A stretch of DNA of 64,000 nucleotides from Molossus alvarezi (lineage: Eukaryota; Chordata; Mammalia; Chiroptera; Molossidae). The position numbers and the translations under genes were made by a program. This document shows, piece by piece, positions 9,101-21,100 of the stretch. The first letter of the stretch is position 1; each line of letters opens with the position of its first letter. The stretch is taken from assembly GCA_037176705.1 (NCBI GenBank), contig CM073905.1, positions 28,986,986 through 29,050,985 on the forward strand, read 5' to 3'. The notes under the pieces are model-generated. The model was not told the DNA's origin. It saw only the letters and a program-made list of their open reading frames with translations, and made no database searches.

Positions 9101-10900
9101 CCTCGCCCAGGGCTGAAGGGCCAAGCCCGACTGAAACTGGAACTCGTGTCCTTGGCTGTGCAGGGTGGCAAGAGGGCCTCAGAGGGTCCCGCCTGCTTTT
9201 CCGCCTCTGCCAGAGCCCCTGGGCCTCCCCTCCTCCCGCAGCGGCACCCAGGCCGCCAGCTCCTCATCCTCCCCAGAGATGGGGCTGGAGGACTCCACCC
9301 ACACACCTGCCTGGCCAGGCCAGCACCCCACACTGGAGCCATCTCTTACTCATATTTTGGCAGTGGAGCCAGGGGGAGGGCAGGCAGAGTCAGATGGGGT
9401 CTCTTTTTATCTTTATTTCCGTCCGACTGAATTATCCTTGTTCCGAGAGTATTGGGGGACACCCGCTCCCTCCAGACAATGCCAGCATAAATCCATCTAT
9501 CCAAAGGTTGAAGTGCCCAGGGGCCACAGAAGGCTCCTTGTGCTCCTCCTGTCCTTCCAGTCTCCCCAGGCCTGGGTGACTGCCCCCTGCCCCCATAACT
9601 GCTCTGATTCTACTGAGACAGGCCTCTCCAGCAATAATGTTTTATAGTCACTTCCTCCGTCTCCGGGGACAGCGTGAGGTGCGGCGTTTCACCTCGTGCC
9701 TGGACACTGTATCTACTTTGATAGATTTCTACACTGAGGTTTGAATTCGTATTGTCTGAGTTGCTTTTACTTCTCTATACAAAATGATTTTGAAGATATT
9801 TTAAAAGACATCCCCTTTTGTACTCTCCCCTTGTCCGCCGCCACTGGTCCTGTGGGTGATAGTGGCTGTGGGACAGGGTTTGCCTTGTACTGAGGGCTTG
9901 GGGTAGGGAAGCCATTTGTATTTTATTTTTTCTTAGCCTAAGCAGGTGAAGTGGGAGCAGCTCTGAGATTCCCCTTCTTTAACTTCATGGCTCACCAGGA
10001 CTGTTTTATAAACTGCTGTATTTTTAAACCCCTTCCTCATTACCCAGGCCAGCAAGCTCTTAAGCGAAATTGGCCTAAGGGTGTCTTGGCCTTTTGGGCC
10101 TAGGATTCTGAACCTCATCCATCCTATTCCCTAGGGAGGAGAAGGGGAAGTATGTTTTGGGGGTGCTGTTACCTGTCTTAGCCATTAGGAGCATCTGCTC
10201 CCCTGTGAACTCTTTGGTATCGAAAAGAACCCGCTGAACATTCTCGGCCTCCTCACTGCTTCTCTGGGGCTCCTTCTGCCTCCTCAGGAAAGCTGGTATC
10301 TGATTTTGACCATTGGTTTTATTGATTCCACTGGGCTCATCACTTTCCCAAATGTCCTGCCCTCCTTGGAAACCGGCAGTCTGAGGAAAAGGGCCCAGGT
10401 TGTTGCAAAGGAGCCTGATAGGATTCTGGCAGAGGGACAGGATCCTGCTGAAGCCATGGAAAGTCTCCAGAGCTTTCTCCCCAAGGATGAAACAGGAGCA
10501 GGCAGGCCTGGGGTTTCTGGTCAGTAAAGAGGGGCCCCAATGGGGTCTAAAGTGAGTAAGATCCAGACCACTCTGTTAGCCTCATAGCAAAGGCTGAGTG
10601 TGCTGGGGTCAGGCGGGGGTCCCTCCTTTGTGGCAGGGCTGGGAGCAGCCAGGTCTGGAGAGGTCAGCCAGGCCCCCTCAAAGGTCTGAGATCTCCACTT
10701 CCACCCATAGGCCTTATTGCTCTGTTTACAGTGACCCGCCCCAGACCCCTCCCCTAGAGGGACGGGTTTCTGGGGTCCACCCTCTGGGTCAATGGTTATT
10801 TGATGAATTGATTTTAATTTTTTTCTCTGTAAACTTTTAACCTGGCTTTTCCTCATTTCGATTCCTGTGATTTATGCCAATAAAGTTTGCCATTATTTTG
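1..10900 (+). CDS. PXN: paxillin gene, 5' end outside window
   Basis: Paxillin is a cytoplasmic scaffold of focal adhesions that binds FAK, vinculin and parvins through leucine-rich LD motifs and is targeted to adhesions through C-terminal LIM zinc fingers. Visible here are LD2, LD3, LD4, LD5 and all four LIM domains. LD1 and the N-terminal tyrosine sites lie upstream of the window. Core coding exons: 1-105, 190-391, 1216-1351, 6266-6436, 6558-6731, 7406-7487, 7587-7735, 8767-9033. Optional exons: 2778-3656, 4655-4930, 5175-5489 (long forms) and 5940-6041 (beta). Every optional exon is phase 0 and a multiple of three, so all combinations keep frame. Identity is certain from near-identity to human paxillin as I remember it; the exact end of exon 2778 is the weakest call. 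Confidence 0.97.
190..391 (+). CDS. PXN: PXN exon with LD3 motif
   Basis: The acceptor TTCCAAG lies at 183-189 and the donor GTGAGT at 392. The exon encodes [13 protein letters not shown] to SVPSPV and contains LD3 ([11 protein letters not shown]). The reading frame also stays open across the 84-base intron before it, so an unspliced form would add 28 residues. Confidence 0.93.
615..745. repeat. MIR-type ancient SINE fragment
   Basis: Reads as the MIR core and flank: GTTTTGGAGCCACACAG, then CATCTGTAAAATGGGG. It lies in a PXN intron. Family by eye only. Confidence 0.6.
1216..1351 (+). CDS. PXN: PXN exon with LD4 motif
   Basis: Encodes [15 protein letters not shown] to ASLSDFK and contains LD4 ([14 protein letters not shown]), a FAK and GIT-binding motif. 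It starts after CCCTGCAG and ends in phase 0 at AAG|GTGCCC. A second, stronger-looking donor (AAT|GTGAGT) lies 62 bases downstream at 1414. Confidence 0.92.
2778..3656 (+). CDS. PXN: PXN large optional exon of long isoforms
   Basis: A strong acceptor (TCTTTCTCCTCTTCCAG) ends at 2777. From 2778 the phase-0 frame is open for 370 codons, to a stop at 3888-3890. It opens [15 protein letters not shown] and is Pro/Ser rich, without a recognised domain. Long paxillin isoforms are annotated in mammals (about 1,080 residues from memory). Adding 293 residues here plus the 92- and 105-residue exons and beta to the 557-residue alpha form gives that size. The end is inferred: no phase-0 GT donor has a good consensus, and CAG|GCAGGC at 3656/3657 would be a GC donor joining ISTSGQ to IRSVIRR. 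Other phase-0 GT sites at 3321, 3507 and 3609 are weak. Confidence 0.62.
3945..4150. repeat. MIR-type ancient SINE fragment
   Basis: Contains ACTTGTGTGACTTTGGGCAA and TTTTCTCATCTTTAGAATGG, hallmarks of the MIR core. A second MIR-like piece at 4375-4490 (GAGGCCTGGAAGTGAAGTG) follows. Confidence 0.65.
4655..4930 (+). CDS. PXN: PXN optional exon of long isoforms (92 residues)
   Basis: The acceptor is CCTCCTCAG to 4654 and the donor GAG-AAG|GTAGCA at 4931. It is exactly 92 codons, phase 0 on both sides. It reads [18 protein letters not shown] to [11 protein letters not shown], is Arg/Ser/Pro rich, and includes a short amphipathic stretch [12 protein letters not shown] that resembles an LD-like helix. 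That resemblance is my observation, not an established motif. The codon pattern and clean boundaries argue for real coding sequence. Confidence 0.75.
5175..5489 (+). CDS. PXN: PXN optional exon of long isoforms (105 residues)
   Basis: Acceptor CTCCCCAG ends at 5174. The frame reads [17 protein letters not shown] through a Pro-rich run ([10 protein letters not shown]) to [17 protein letters not shown] phase-0 end is required to meet the phase-0 exons at 5940 or 6266. The only fitting site is CAG|GCAGGC at 5489/5490, a GC donor; the GTGAGC at 5512 would leave the wrong phase. Length would be 315 bases. Confidence 0.65.
5940..6041 (+). CDS. PXN: PXN beta-isoform exon (34 residues)
   Basis: Exactly 102 bases, phase 0, after CTATTTAAG and before GTCAGT. 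It encodes [20 protein letters not shown] to [10 protein letters not shown], the known 34-residue paxillin-beta insert placed between LD4 and LD5. The acceptor has a T/A-rich rather than clean pyrimidine tract and the donor is non-canonical at +3 to +6, in keeping with optional inclusion. Confidence 0.85.
6266..6436 (+). CDS. PXN: PXN exon with LD5 and start of LIM1
   Basis: Encodes [11 protein letters not shown] to CKKPIAGQ, 57 codons, phase 0 both sides (acceptor TTTCCACAG, donor GTGAGG at 6437). It carries LD5 ([15 protein letters not shown]) and the first zinc-binding CGAC of LIM1. Confidence 0.95.
6558..6731 (+). CDS. PXN: PXN exon, LIM1 and start of LIM2
   Basis: Encodes [16 protein letters not shown] to [10 protein letters not shown], 58 codons, phase 0. 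It has the LIM1 zinc ligands H and C of [11 protein letters not shown] and YCEKDYH, then the first CYYC pair of LIM2. Donor GAT|GTGAGT at 6732. Confidence 0.96.
6911..6960 (-). mobile_element. 50-base 3'-truncated Ves SINE head with target duplication
   Basis: Only the tRNA-like head is present (reverse of GAGCCCTGGCCGGTTTGG...). Nine-base direct repeats GGCAGTCCT lie at 6902-6910 and 6961-6969. There is no A-tail. It sits inside an older MIR-like stretch (6780-7190). Confidence 0.7.
7406..7487 (+). CDS. PXN: PXN exon, LIM2 part
   Basis: Encodes [17 protein letters not shown] to FFGPE plus one base. Acceptor TTTCACAG, donor GTACTG at 7488. It joins 7587 through a 99-base intron that is stop-free in frame. 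Confidence 0.94.
7587..7735 (+). CDS. PXN: PXN exon, LIM2 end and LIM3 part
   Basis: Encodes [15 protein letters not shown] through [13 protein letters not shown] to WHPECFVCR, phase 0 out at GTAAGG (7736). It completes the second zinc module of LIM2 and opens LIM3, the main focal-adhesion targeting LIM domain. Confidence 0.95.
8307..8527 (-). mobile_element. bat tRNA-derived SINE (Ves-type, 'catgcaccaag' variant)
   Basis: Minus-strand element with T-rich tail at the left and the tRNA head (GCCACACCGGCTGGGC) at the right. A direct repeat of about GTGTGCAATTT flanks it (near 8295 and 8533). PXN intron. Confidence 0.85.
8767..9033 (+). CDS. PXN: PXN terminal coding exon, LIM3 end and LIM4
   Basis: Encodes [16 protein letters not shown] to QNCFLKLFC, then TAG at 9031-9033 (88 residues). 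It has all LIM4 zinc ligands ([22 protein letters not shown]). Strong GC-rich third positions, as in the neighbouring LIM exons. Confidence 0.97.
   Translation, partial: ECFTPFVNGSFFEHDGQPYCEVHYHERRGSLCSGCQKPITGRCITAMAKKFHPEHFVCAFCLKQLNKGTFKEQNDKPYCQNCFLKLFC
9034..10900 (+). other. PXN: PXN 3' untranslated region
   Basis: About 1.87 kb of non-coding sequence from the TAG to the poly(A) site. It has no SINE and no convincing reading frame. A short T/A-rich stretch (about 9690-9810) could be regulatory. The cleavage point is inferred to lie 15-25 bases past the AATAAA. Confidence 0.85.
10879..10884 (+). terminator. PXN: PXN poly(A) signal AATAAA
   Basis: A canonical AATAAA about 1.85 kb after the stop, followed by a T/G-rich stretch (CTTTTCCTTGTGGTTTG at 10915-10931) that fits a downstream element. 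Confidence 0.85.
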
Positions 10901-11850
10901 ACCTGTGCTACTGCCTTTTCCTTGTGGTTTGATATAACAGCATAGTCCCAGAAGAGAGACCAAACCCTCCCAGACGCATAAGGACCACACTGAGGATAAA
11001 TCATCCATGTTACCTTACTTGAGGCAAAAAGCCCTGGGGATGGGCCCCTGCCCCACAAGACATTAGTGTGTGAAGCACCAGACCTCCTGGCTCCCTGTGT
11101 GAGCTTTGTAGGCAAGGGAAGTCTGGGGAGCAGCCCAGGCAAGGCCTGCACGAAGACTTTTGCCCTGGATTCCCCACGGGCATCCTCACATGAGCCTGTC
11201 GATGGTCTTACACTCATTTGCAGATGGGGAAAGAGGTTCAGAGAGGAGAGCCAACATGCACAAGGCAGTGTGAGTCAGTGCAGACAGGATGTACGAACCC
11301 AAGGCTTGCCTCTGCCTGTGTTCCTGCATTGACCAGACACCCTCACCCCCACCTGCTGGCACAGCACCTTAGGTGTAGAACCCTCCCACCTGAAGGGGGT
11401 GGAAGTTGGCAATTGGGCTCTACTGCACCCCTAGTGGTCAGGTTCATATTTGTAGACTTCCTTTCTTCAGCCAGAACTTCAGTTCTGCTGGGGGTGGGGA
11501 GCCCACCTCGCCTCCCCAATCCTGCCAACCCCACTCCCCCGCCTCCTCGAGAGTTTCCTGGACAGTGTTGTACCTCCTTGAGCTGTGGCTTCAGTTGCTC
11601 TGATGCTTGGAATGGCCCTCCTAAAGCCACATGTTGAATTCTAGCGTGAACCCTACCCGTTCCATAGTAAGCTCAGAAGTGAAAATTACCTCCACCACTC
11701 ACACAAAGATAATTACTTGGTTTATCCTTCCAGCCCATGTAGGTTTTATTTTATTTATAGAAATGGAGTTGGTACAATTCCTTGTAATTTGCTTTTTTAC
11801 TCAAGTGCACTCTGAGTATTTTCCCATGTCAATAAATATAGATCTGCATC

Positions 11851-12108
11851 TTTTTTTTTTTTTATCCTTACCTGAGGACATTTTTGCATTTTTATCTTCA
11901 GATAGAGTGGGCGGGAGAGAGGGAGGAAGAGAGGGAGAGAAACATCGATGTGAGAGAGACTCATCGACTGACTGCCACCCACACAACCCCAGCCGGGGCG
12001 GGGGGCCAGGGACAAACTGCCACCGAGGTACGTGCCCTTAGCAGGAACCGAACCTGGGACTCTGGTCTGTGGGCGGATGCTCTAACCACTGAGCAAACTG
12101 GCCAGGGC
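11851..12108 (-). mobile_element. Ves-type bat SINE in LINE-1 remnant
   Basis: Full-length minus-strand copy, T-tract to CTGGCCAGGGC. Target duplication AGATCTGCATC is seen on both sides (11840-11850 and 12109-12119). The split host sequence reads like a LINE-1 3' region. Confidence 0.88.
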
Positions 12109-12284
12109 AGATCTGCATCATTTTAATGTTTTCATGGTATTCCATTATATTGATGTACTACAATTGGAGATATTTATATCACCAGAGCCAGGATGTCCCT
12201 GGGAAGGTACCTGTGAGTATGTATATCCTTGGAAAAGTGTTTAGGAGGAGACAGTCTCAGGGTTTGGAAGGAACTATAGCATAG

Positions 12285-12500
12285 TGAGACCCATGGGCTT
12301 TGAACTTTCTCCTAGATTTCAGTTCTGATGCCATCATTAACTGGCTGAAGGGCTTGGGCAAATTATTTAACCTCTCTGAATTTTCTCATCAATAAAACGG
12401 AAATACTAAAACTGTGCCTCCTCTGGGGATTGTTGCAAAGATTAACAGTGGTGATGTGCACAAAGTACCCAGCACAATGCTGGGCATGCAGTAATACCTT
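12285..12500. repeat. MIR-type ancient SINE
   Basis: GGGCTTGGGCAAATTATTTAAC and TTTCTCATCAATAAAACGG match the MIR core; ends in a 'TGCTGGGCATGCAGTA' flank typical of MIR tails. Confidence 0.65.
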
Positions 12501-12522
12501 GCCATTAAAAAAGGGATCTTAG

Positions 12523-12721
12523 GCCTGGCCAGTTTTGCTCAGTGGTTAGAGCGTTGGCCTGCAGTCCAGAGAGACCCAGGTTCAGTTCCTGCTAAGGGTG
12601 CGTACCTTGGTTGCAGATTGTCCCCGGCCCTGGTTGGTTGTGTGGGTGGCAGCCACTCGATGTGTCCCTTTCATGTCCATGTTTCTCTCCTCAGGTGAGG
12701 ATATAAATAAATAAATAAATA
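12523..12721 (+). mobile_element. Ves-type bat SINE
   Basis: Plus-strand copy, GGCCTGGCCAGTTTTGCTC to GGTGAGGATA followed by (AAAT)n. The middle pyrimidine-rich part is shortened. Confidence 0.85.
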
Positions 12722-13259
12722 GCAATCAGGGTAGGCCTGGTTGAGCAGGTGATATTTGGCCCAAGCCTTGAAGGAGGTGTTAGACGTGTGGATATTGGCA
12801 AGGAATAGTTGGTGCAGAAGCCCTCAAGCAGGGAAGAAACTAAGTCAGTAGGAAAATAGGAGATTCGATTATAGGGGGTAGAGGTGCAGAACGGATGATG
12901 TAGGGCCCTGTAGGCCACTTAAGTTTTAGGCTTTTTACTTTGTGCAAAATGGAAAGCCTTTGCAGAATTTTGAACAGTTGAGGAAAGGATCCCTCTATTT
13001 TGGTAGGGGGAAGTACACACTGTCAAGGGGACAGAGACCATTCTGTTTCTAAGGCATGTACAACTATTTCTCAGCTCCACGTCATACTCTAGTTTGAGAC
13101 ATGGCCAGGTGGCGGGGGAAACTGGGGACTGGAGTCCACACATTCTCGCGCCGGCACAAGAGCAGCTCCAGCCCAGCAGAGGGAAGCAGCCCTGAGAACC
13201 CTCCTCCAACACAAGGCAGCTCTTTCTTAACTTCCTTACTTAAAGGCGGCTTCCTGTAG

Positions 13260-13410
13260 GCTGGAGTGGCAGCCATATCACCCAATGGCTGTCTGTGTCA
13301 GTTGCGCTTCGCCAGACAGGCGTCGGCGTCAGCCAATAGGTGGGGGCGCTGTCCGAGGCTTCTGATTGGTCGCTTTGTTCACTTATAAAAGCTGCACGCC
13401 CGCGCTCGGC

Positions 13411-13420
<10 letters not shown>
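13260..13420 (+). promoter_or_regulatory. RPLP0: RPLP0 core promoter (CCAAT boxes, TATA, TOP start)
   Basis: CCAAT motifs lie at about 13281 (CCCAATGG), 13331 (AGCCAATAGG) and, inverted, 13364 (GATTGG). A TATA box TATAAAA is at 13384-13390. A pyrimidine run CTTCCTCT begins at 13411, 27 bases from the TATA start, as expected for a 5'TOP ribosomal-protein mRNA whose translation is controlled by mTOR/LARP1. The surrounding 13300-13660 is CpG-rich. The start site is inferred from motif spacing. Confidence 0.85.
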
Positions 13421-16850
<3,430 letters not shown>

Positions 16851-17017
16851 CTCTGGACTCTTCATTTTGTGTGTTTTGAGGATTACAGTAATGTATGGTA
16901 GAAACTAAAACCAGGGTAAAACCATAGAGCTTTATTTGTAGTTGACATTTGGGAATCTTTATAAGTGAAATGCTGGTCTCCTAATATCCGATGCTTTTTC
17001 TAGGCCCAGCCAGCATT

Positions 17018-17020
<3 letters not shown>

Positions 17021-17057
<37 letters not shown>
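17021..17057. repeat. (TG)n microsatellite
   Basis: About 18 uninterrupted TG units, ending just before a SINE T-tract. Confidence 0.97.
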
Positions 17058-17060
<3 letters not shown>

Positions 17061-17084
17061 AAAAGAAATTAAATTTATTGGGGC

Positions 17085-17298
17085 TTTTTTTTTTCTTCAT
17101 TGATTTTTAGAGAGAGGAAAGAGAAGGAGGGAGGGAGAGAGAGAGAGAGAGATTGATGAGAGAACGATTGGCCGCCTCCTGCATGCTCCCACTGGGGATT
17201 GGGCCCACAACCTGGGCCTGTGTCCTGACTGCGAATCGAACCCGTGATCTCTTGGTGCATGGGTCGACGCTCAACCACTGAGCCATACCAGCCGTGCC
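17085..17298 (-). mobile_element. bat tRNA-derived SINE
   Basis: Minus-strand copy of the 'catgcaccaag' variant: TTGATTTTTAGAGAGAGG at the left and ACTGAGCCATACCAGCCGTGCC at the right. Confidence 0.85.
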
Positions 17299-17929
17299 AT
17301 TTTTTATTTTTTATTGTACTAGAGTTACTTCCATGGTCATGAAGAATCACTAGTCTGGGTTCCTCTAAGGATTTTGGAGTAGGTTTAATGTCAGTTAAGA
17401 TAAGCAGTCGTTGATTGCTAGGGTTTTTCAAACAGTGGTGACTTATTTTAAAGAGATTATTGAAAGGGTAGGTGTGAATTCTATGTCGGTCTCTGGTCAA
17501 AAGTCTGAAAGCCATTGCTAAAGAGCCAATAACTAAGCTGCGCAGACCCTATTCACTAAACTGGTTTACAGAGTTGGCAGATCTGCACACAATAGAATTC
17601 AGACCCCTCTGGAACCGTGAGGCCCTAGCCTCCTGCCCGGTAGCCTTGGCTTAAGCGCCCAGCTTGGAGCTTTCTGCATTTAGCTTGGGTCGGCTCCTCT
17701 CAGCTCTTGATTCCCTCCCTGACCCCAAATGTACCTGTTTTCTAACCACTACGGCATCCACTTCTGGGCTACAACGAGGACAAGTCACTGGTTTCCTCTA
17801 TTCCTTTTACCTAGTTCAGGTCCTGCCATTTGGGAAACTTTCTCTAAAAAATGAGACGACTCAAGTGGGTCAGAGGCTGCAGGGCGGTTTCACTGGGTCA
17901 CAAATCCGCAAGAGGCTCATCTCCCACAG

Positions 17930-18151
17930 GCCAGGCTGAGCGGGCCCCCGGGCCCCGTTCATCGTTCATCGGTGGGCCCGGGAACCGGATTCGTCCCGAC
18001 TCCCAAGGCCGCGCCGGGCAGCGACGACCGCCGTCCCGCCCGGGGGCGCCAGGCCGTGGCCCCTGCGGGCTCCCGGCCTCGCCCTGCCGCGTGGGCCCGC
18101 GCCGTGACCCGGAAGCGCTCCGGAAGCAGTTCCGGAGTCAGCGCCGGTAGG
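17930..18151 (+). promoter_or_regulatory. GCN1: GCN1 CpG-island promoter and leader
   Basis: Very GC- and CpG-rich, without a TATA box. Three ETS-type motifs crowd the 3' end: CCGGAAG at 18109 and 18120, and TTCCGG at 18130. This is a common layout for housekeeping promoters with the start site nearby. The island continues to about 18380. The exact start site cannot be read from sequence. Confidence 0.75.
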
Positions 18152-18169
18152 ATGGCGGCGGACACGCAG
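18152..18169 (+). CDS. GCN1: GCN1 exon 1, start codon
   Basis: ATG GCG GCG GAC ACG CAG (MAADTQ), then GTGAGG. The start matches human GCN1; phase 0 out. The upstream leader is GC-rich. Confidence 0.95.
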
Positions 18170-21100
18170 GTGAGGCGGGCGGCTGCGGGGCCAACGCGGC
18201 CAGCGACTTTGCGCGGACGGCGGCCCCGGTGCGGGACCGCTCGTGTCGCTAGCCCAGGGGTCCCGGGGGAGGCGGCAGCGGAGGGCGCGGCCCCGGAGCC
18301 CCCTTAGGCCGGCTCGGCCCCCGGCCCGGGCGGCGCAGACCGAACCCGGACTCGAGGCGTTAGGGGCTCCGGCCTCGGCTTGGGCAGCTGGACCCCGGCG
18401 GGGCCCTTCCCCGACCCTTAAGTAGCAGCAGTTCACCTTTCGGGGACTCTGCTCCATTTCTCAGACGCCCCCCGGCAGTGAGCCCGGCCAATGCCAACTC
18501 TTCGTTAAACTTAACATTCAGCAAATGTTTCCGGAGCACCTACTATGTGCAGGGACTTCAGCGTAGTCTTTGGACTCATCTCAGACCGAGTTGGAGCCCC
18601 AGCTCGTCCGTGTCTGTGAGACGCTGGGCAAGTGACTTAACCCCGCCAAATCTCTGTCTTTTCATCTACCAAGTGGGGTTAAAATAATACCGATCGTATA
18701 GGGTTGTTGTGAGGGCTCGGTGAGATAAAGCAGAGCTCCTTATATATCGGTTGTTGTTATTAGGTTCAGGGTTAGATGCTTTAAAAAATTACCTAGGAGG
18801 AGTCTTCTCACCCTTGAGTGTTGTCAACTGTGGGTACTTCATAGTTCAGGGAAGGACTTGGGAAAACTTTTTCGTTTCACCCCAGCCTCCTTTTAGTTGT
18901 GTTTTAGAGGGAAAAGACAATGTTAAGGTAAAAAGAAGCAGGTTTCCAAAGGACAGCTTGGCTCACTTGTGTCTCCAGGGTGAGAAAGCTGATTGATTAA
19001 TGTATGGTGGCCCTGATGCCAGAGGGTGACCACTTAACCTAAACATTCAAAAGATACTTATTGAGAGTCTCCTGTGCAAGAAGCAGGTAATTTGTTTCAA
19101 GTTGAGTTATTTTGAAAGCTTCTTAGTCTGTTGGGTACTTTTAAAGGGGTTGGGGGAACACATTGAATGTTTAACATTCTCTAAAGTGGAAAAAAAACCC
19201 CATCTCTCCAGAGCTGTATTGTTCAGTATGGTGGCCACTGACCATGTGGCTAATTAAGAGCCAAATAGTTACTTGAGTTTGTTAAAATGAATAAAATTAA
19301 AAATTCAGTTTTTTAGTTGTACTGGGCACATTTCAGTGCATGGGTAGCCACGTGTGGCTAGTGGTTACTGCATTGGACAGTGTAAAAGAACATGTCCATC
19401 ATCACAGAACGTTCTAGTGGACCATGCCGCACTGGAGGGGAATCTGTGAACTTGAAAGCTGTTTGCATCTGATCTCACCAGCGAATGACTTTTTGAAGGA
19501 TCTTAGGGTGCCTTCATCAGTTTTGTTCTGACAGGGTTTGAAGTGGGTAACATTCATTTTCTGACTAGGAAAAGGGAGAGCCTTGAACCTGAAAAGCTCT
19601 TTCGTCTTTGTGAGAGAAACTATAGCCAGGAATTTAATACTATCTTAGAAAGATTGTGTGGGAATTCTGGGGTGGTTGTGAGGATTCAGTGAGACAAAGT
19701 GGAGCTCCTTGTATGTTGGTAGAGGGTAGATTGTATATATGCATGCATTTTTTACTACTTCTTCAAACCTTACTAAAACTAGTAAGGGTTTTTAAAAAAA
19801 AAAAGTCCCACAAGGATTGGGGGAATGGGGAGCAGACAACAGCAGCTAACTTAGGGAAGCTAGAAAGTGATGAAAAGGATTTAGCAGACCCAAGGAAAAT
19901 GAATGCTAAGCCAGTTTAGGAAAGCTGAGAAACAACCCAATTTACATTGCATTTACATTGTGGAATCTCTGACCTATAGCAATTGCGGGGGTGGGGGAGG
20001 CAGTATCAGCTAACCTCTGGAAGTGTGTTTGGGAGTGGGTGGGAGGGTCTAAATTAGGAGGATTAATTGACAGCCATTTTCATATGCAGTCAGATACCCA
20101 GCTTTCTTTCTCCACCTTGGAAAAGACTGGAAGTTTTTTCTCTCTCAAGGGTGTGAAACAGGATCACTGGGAGGACTAGTGCAGGAGGTCCAATATCCAA
20201 GGAAATCATTAAGAAAGTAATTCAAGAACCTTTCCCTGAATCAGAGGATGTGTTCCAGACCAAAAATGCTCAACACAGTGGATGAACAGACTCACAATAA
20301 AGCACATTTGTGTGAAATTTTAGAGTGTTGGACAGAAAGAGAAGATCCTGGAAGTTTCCAGGGGGCAAAACTCAGGTGTTATACAGGGCATCCAGAATCA
20401 TCATGGCATTGGACTTCACAACAACACGGAAAGCTAGAACTCAGTAGAGAAGTGTCCAGTCTTCTACAGGCAATGATTTCAACCGAGAATTCTGTATCCA
20501 GGCAAACTTATATCAAGTAGGAGGCTAGAACATTTTTAGACTGGCATGGGCTTCACAAAATGGAGGCTGTGCTTCACCTAGACACAAGAAAGATTACATT
20601 TTCAGGGTTCCAACTCTAGAGGATCACCTGCAAAATTGGGGCAGGTCAGAAAGCTCTGGGTGAGACTTCTTCAGGAAGATGGAATTTGGTAGAATACTTG
20701 ATCTGGCCAAATGTACTGAGATTTAGGCCATTGGCAAAACCTTTGGGATAAATTAGAACAGATAAAACAAGGCAAACTGAGGTGAGGTGAGAAAGGGCAA
20801 TTACAAACGAGGGTTTAGTAAGGGTTTGTAATTGCTGTGCAGGATAGTAAGCACAGTTTGTTAAATGGAAGTTAATGCCATTTACATGCAATGTTAACAC
20901 TGACTACTGAACTAGCCTATATTATGAAACTGAAGAATTTTATGGGGAGGCTGTGTGTGGTGGGGCTGGAGAAGAAAAGAGAGCTATGGTAGAAATGCAG
21001 TAAAACTGAAAAATCAAGAAGCAGCACAATCAAGTTGTTCAGAGATAAGGAGATAACTACCAAAATTATCAGCCAGAATTGGCGAGGTGGGCCTTGAGGG

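Larger units (their letters stand above)
10900..13260. other. PXN-RPLP0 spacer
   Basis: No gene seen. It holds a LINE-1-like remnant (about 11735-12170) broken by a SINE, a MIR (about 12285-12500), a second SINE, and otherwise unassigned sequence. A GC-rich stretch begins near 13130 at the RPLP0 promoter. Confidence 0.7.
16855..17930. other. RPLP0-GCN1 spacer
   Basis: It holds a (TG)n tract, one minus-strand SINE and unassigned AT-balanced sequence, then passes into the CpG-rich GCN1 promoter near 17930. No gene seen. Confidence 0.7.
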
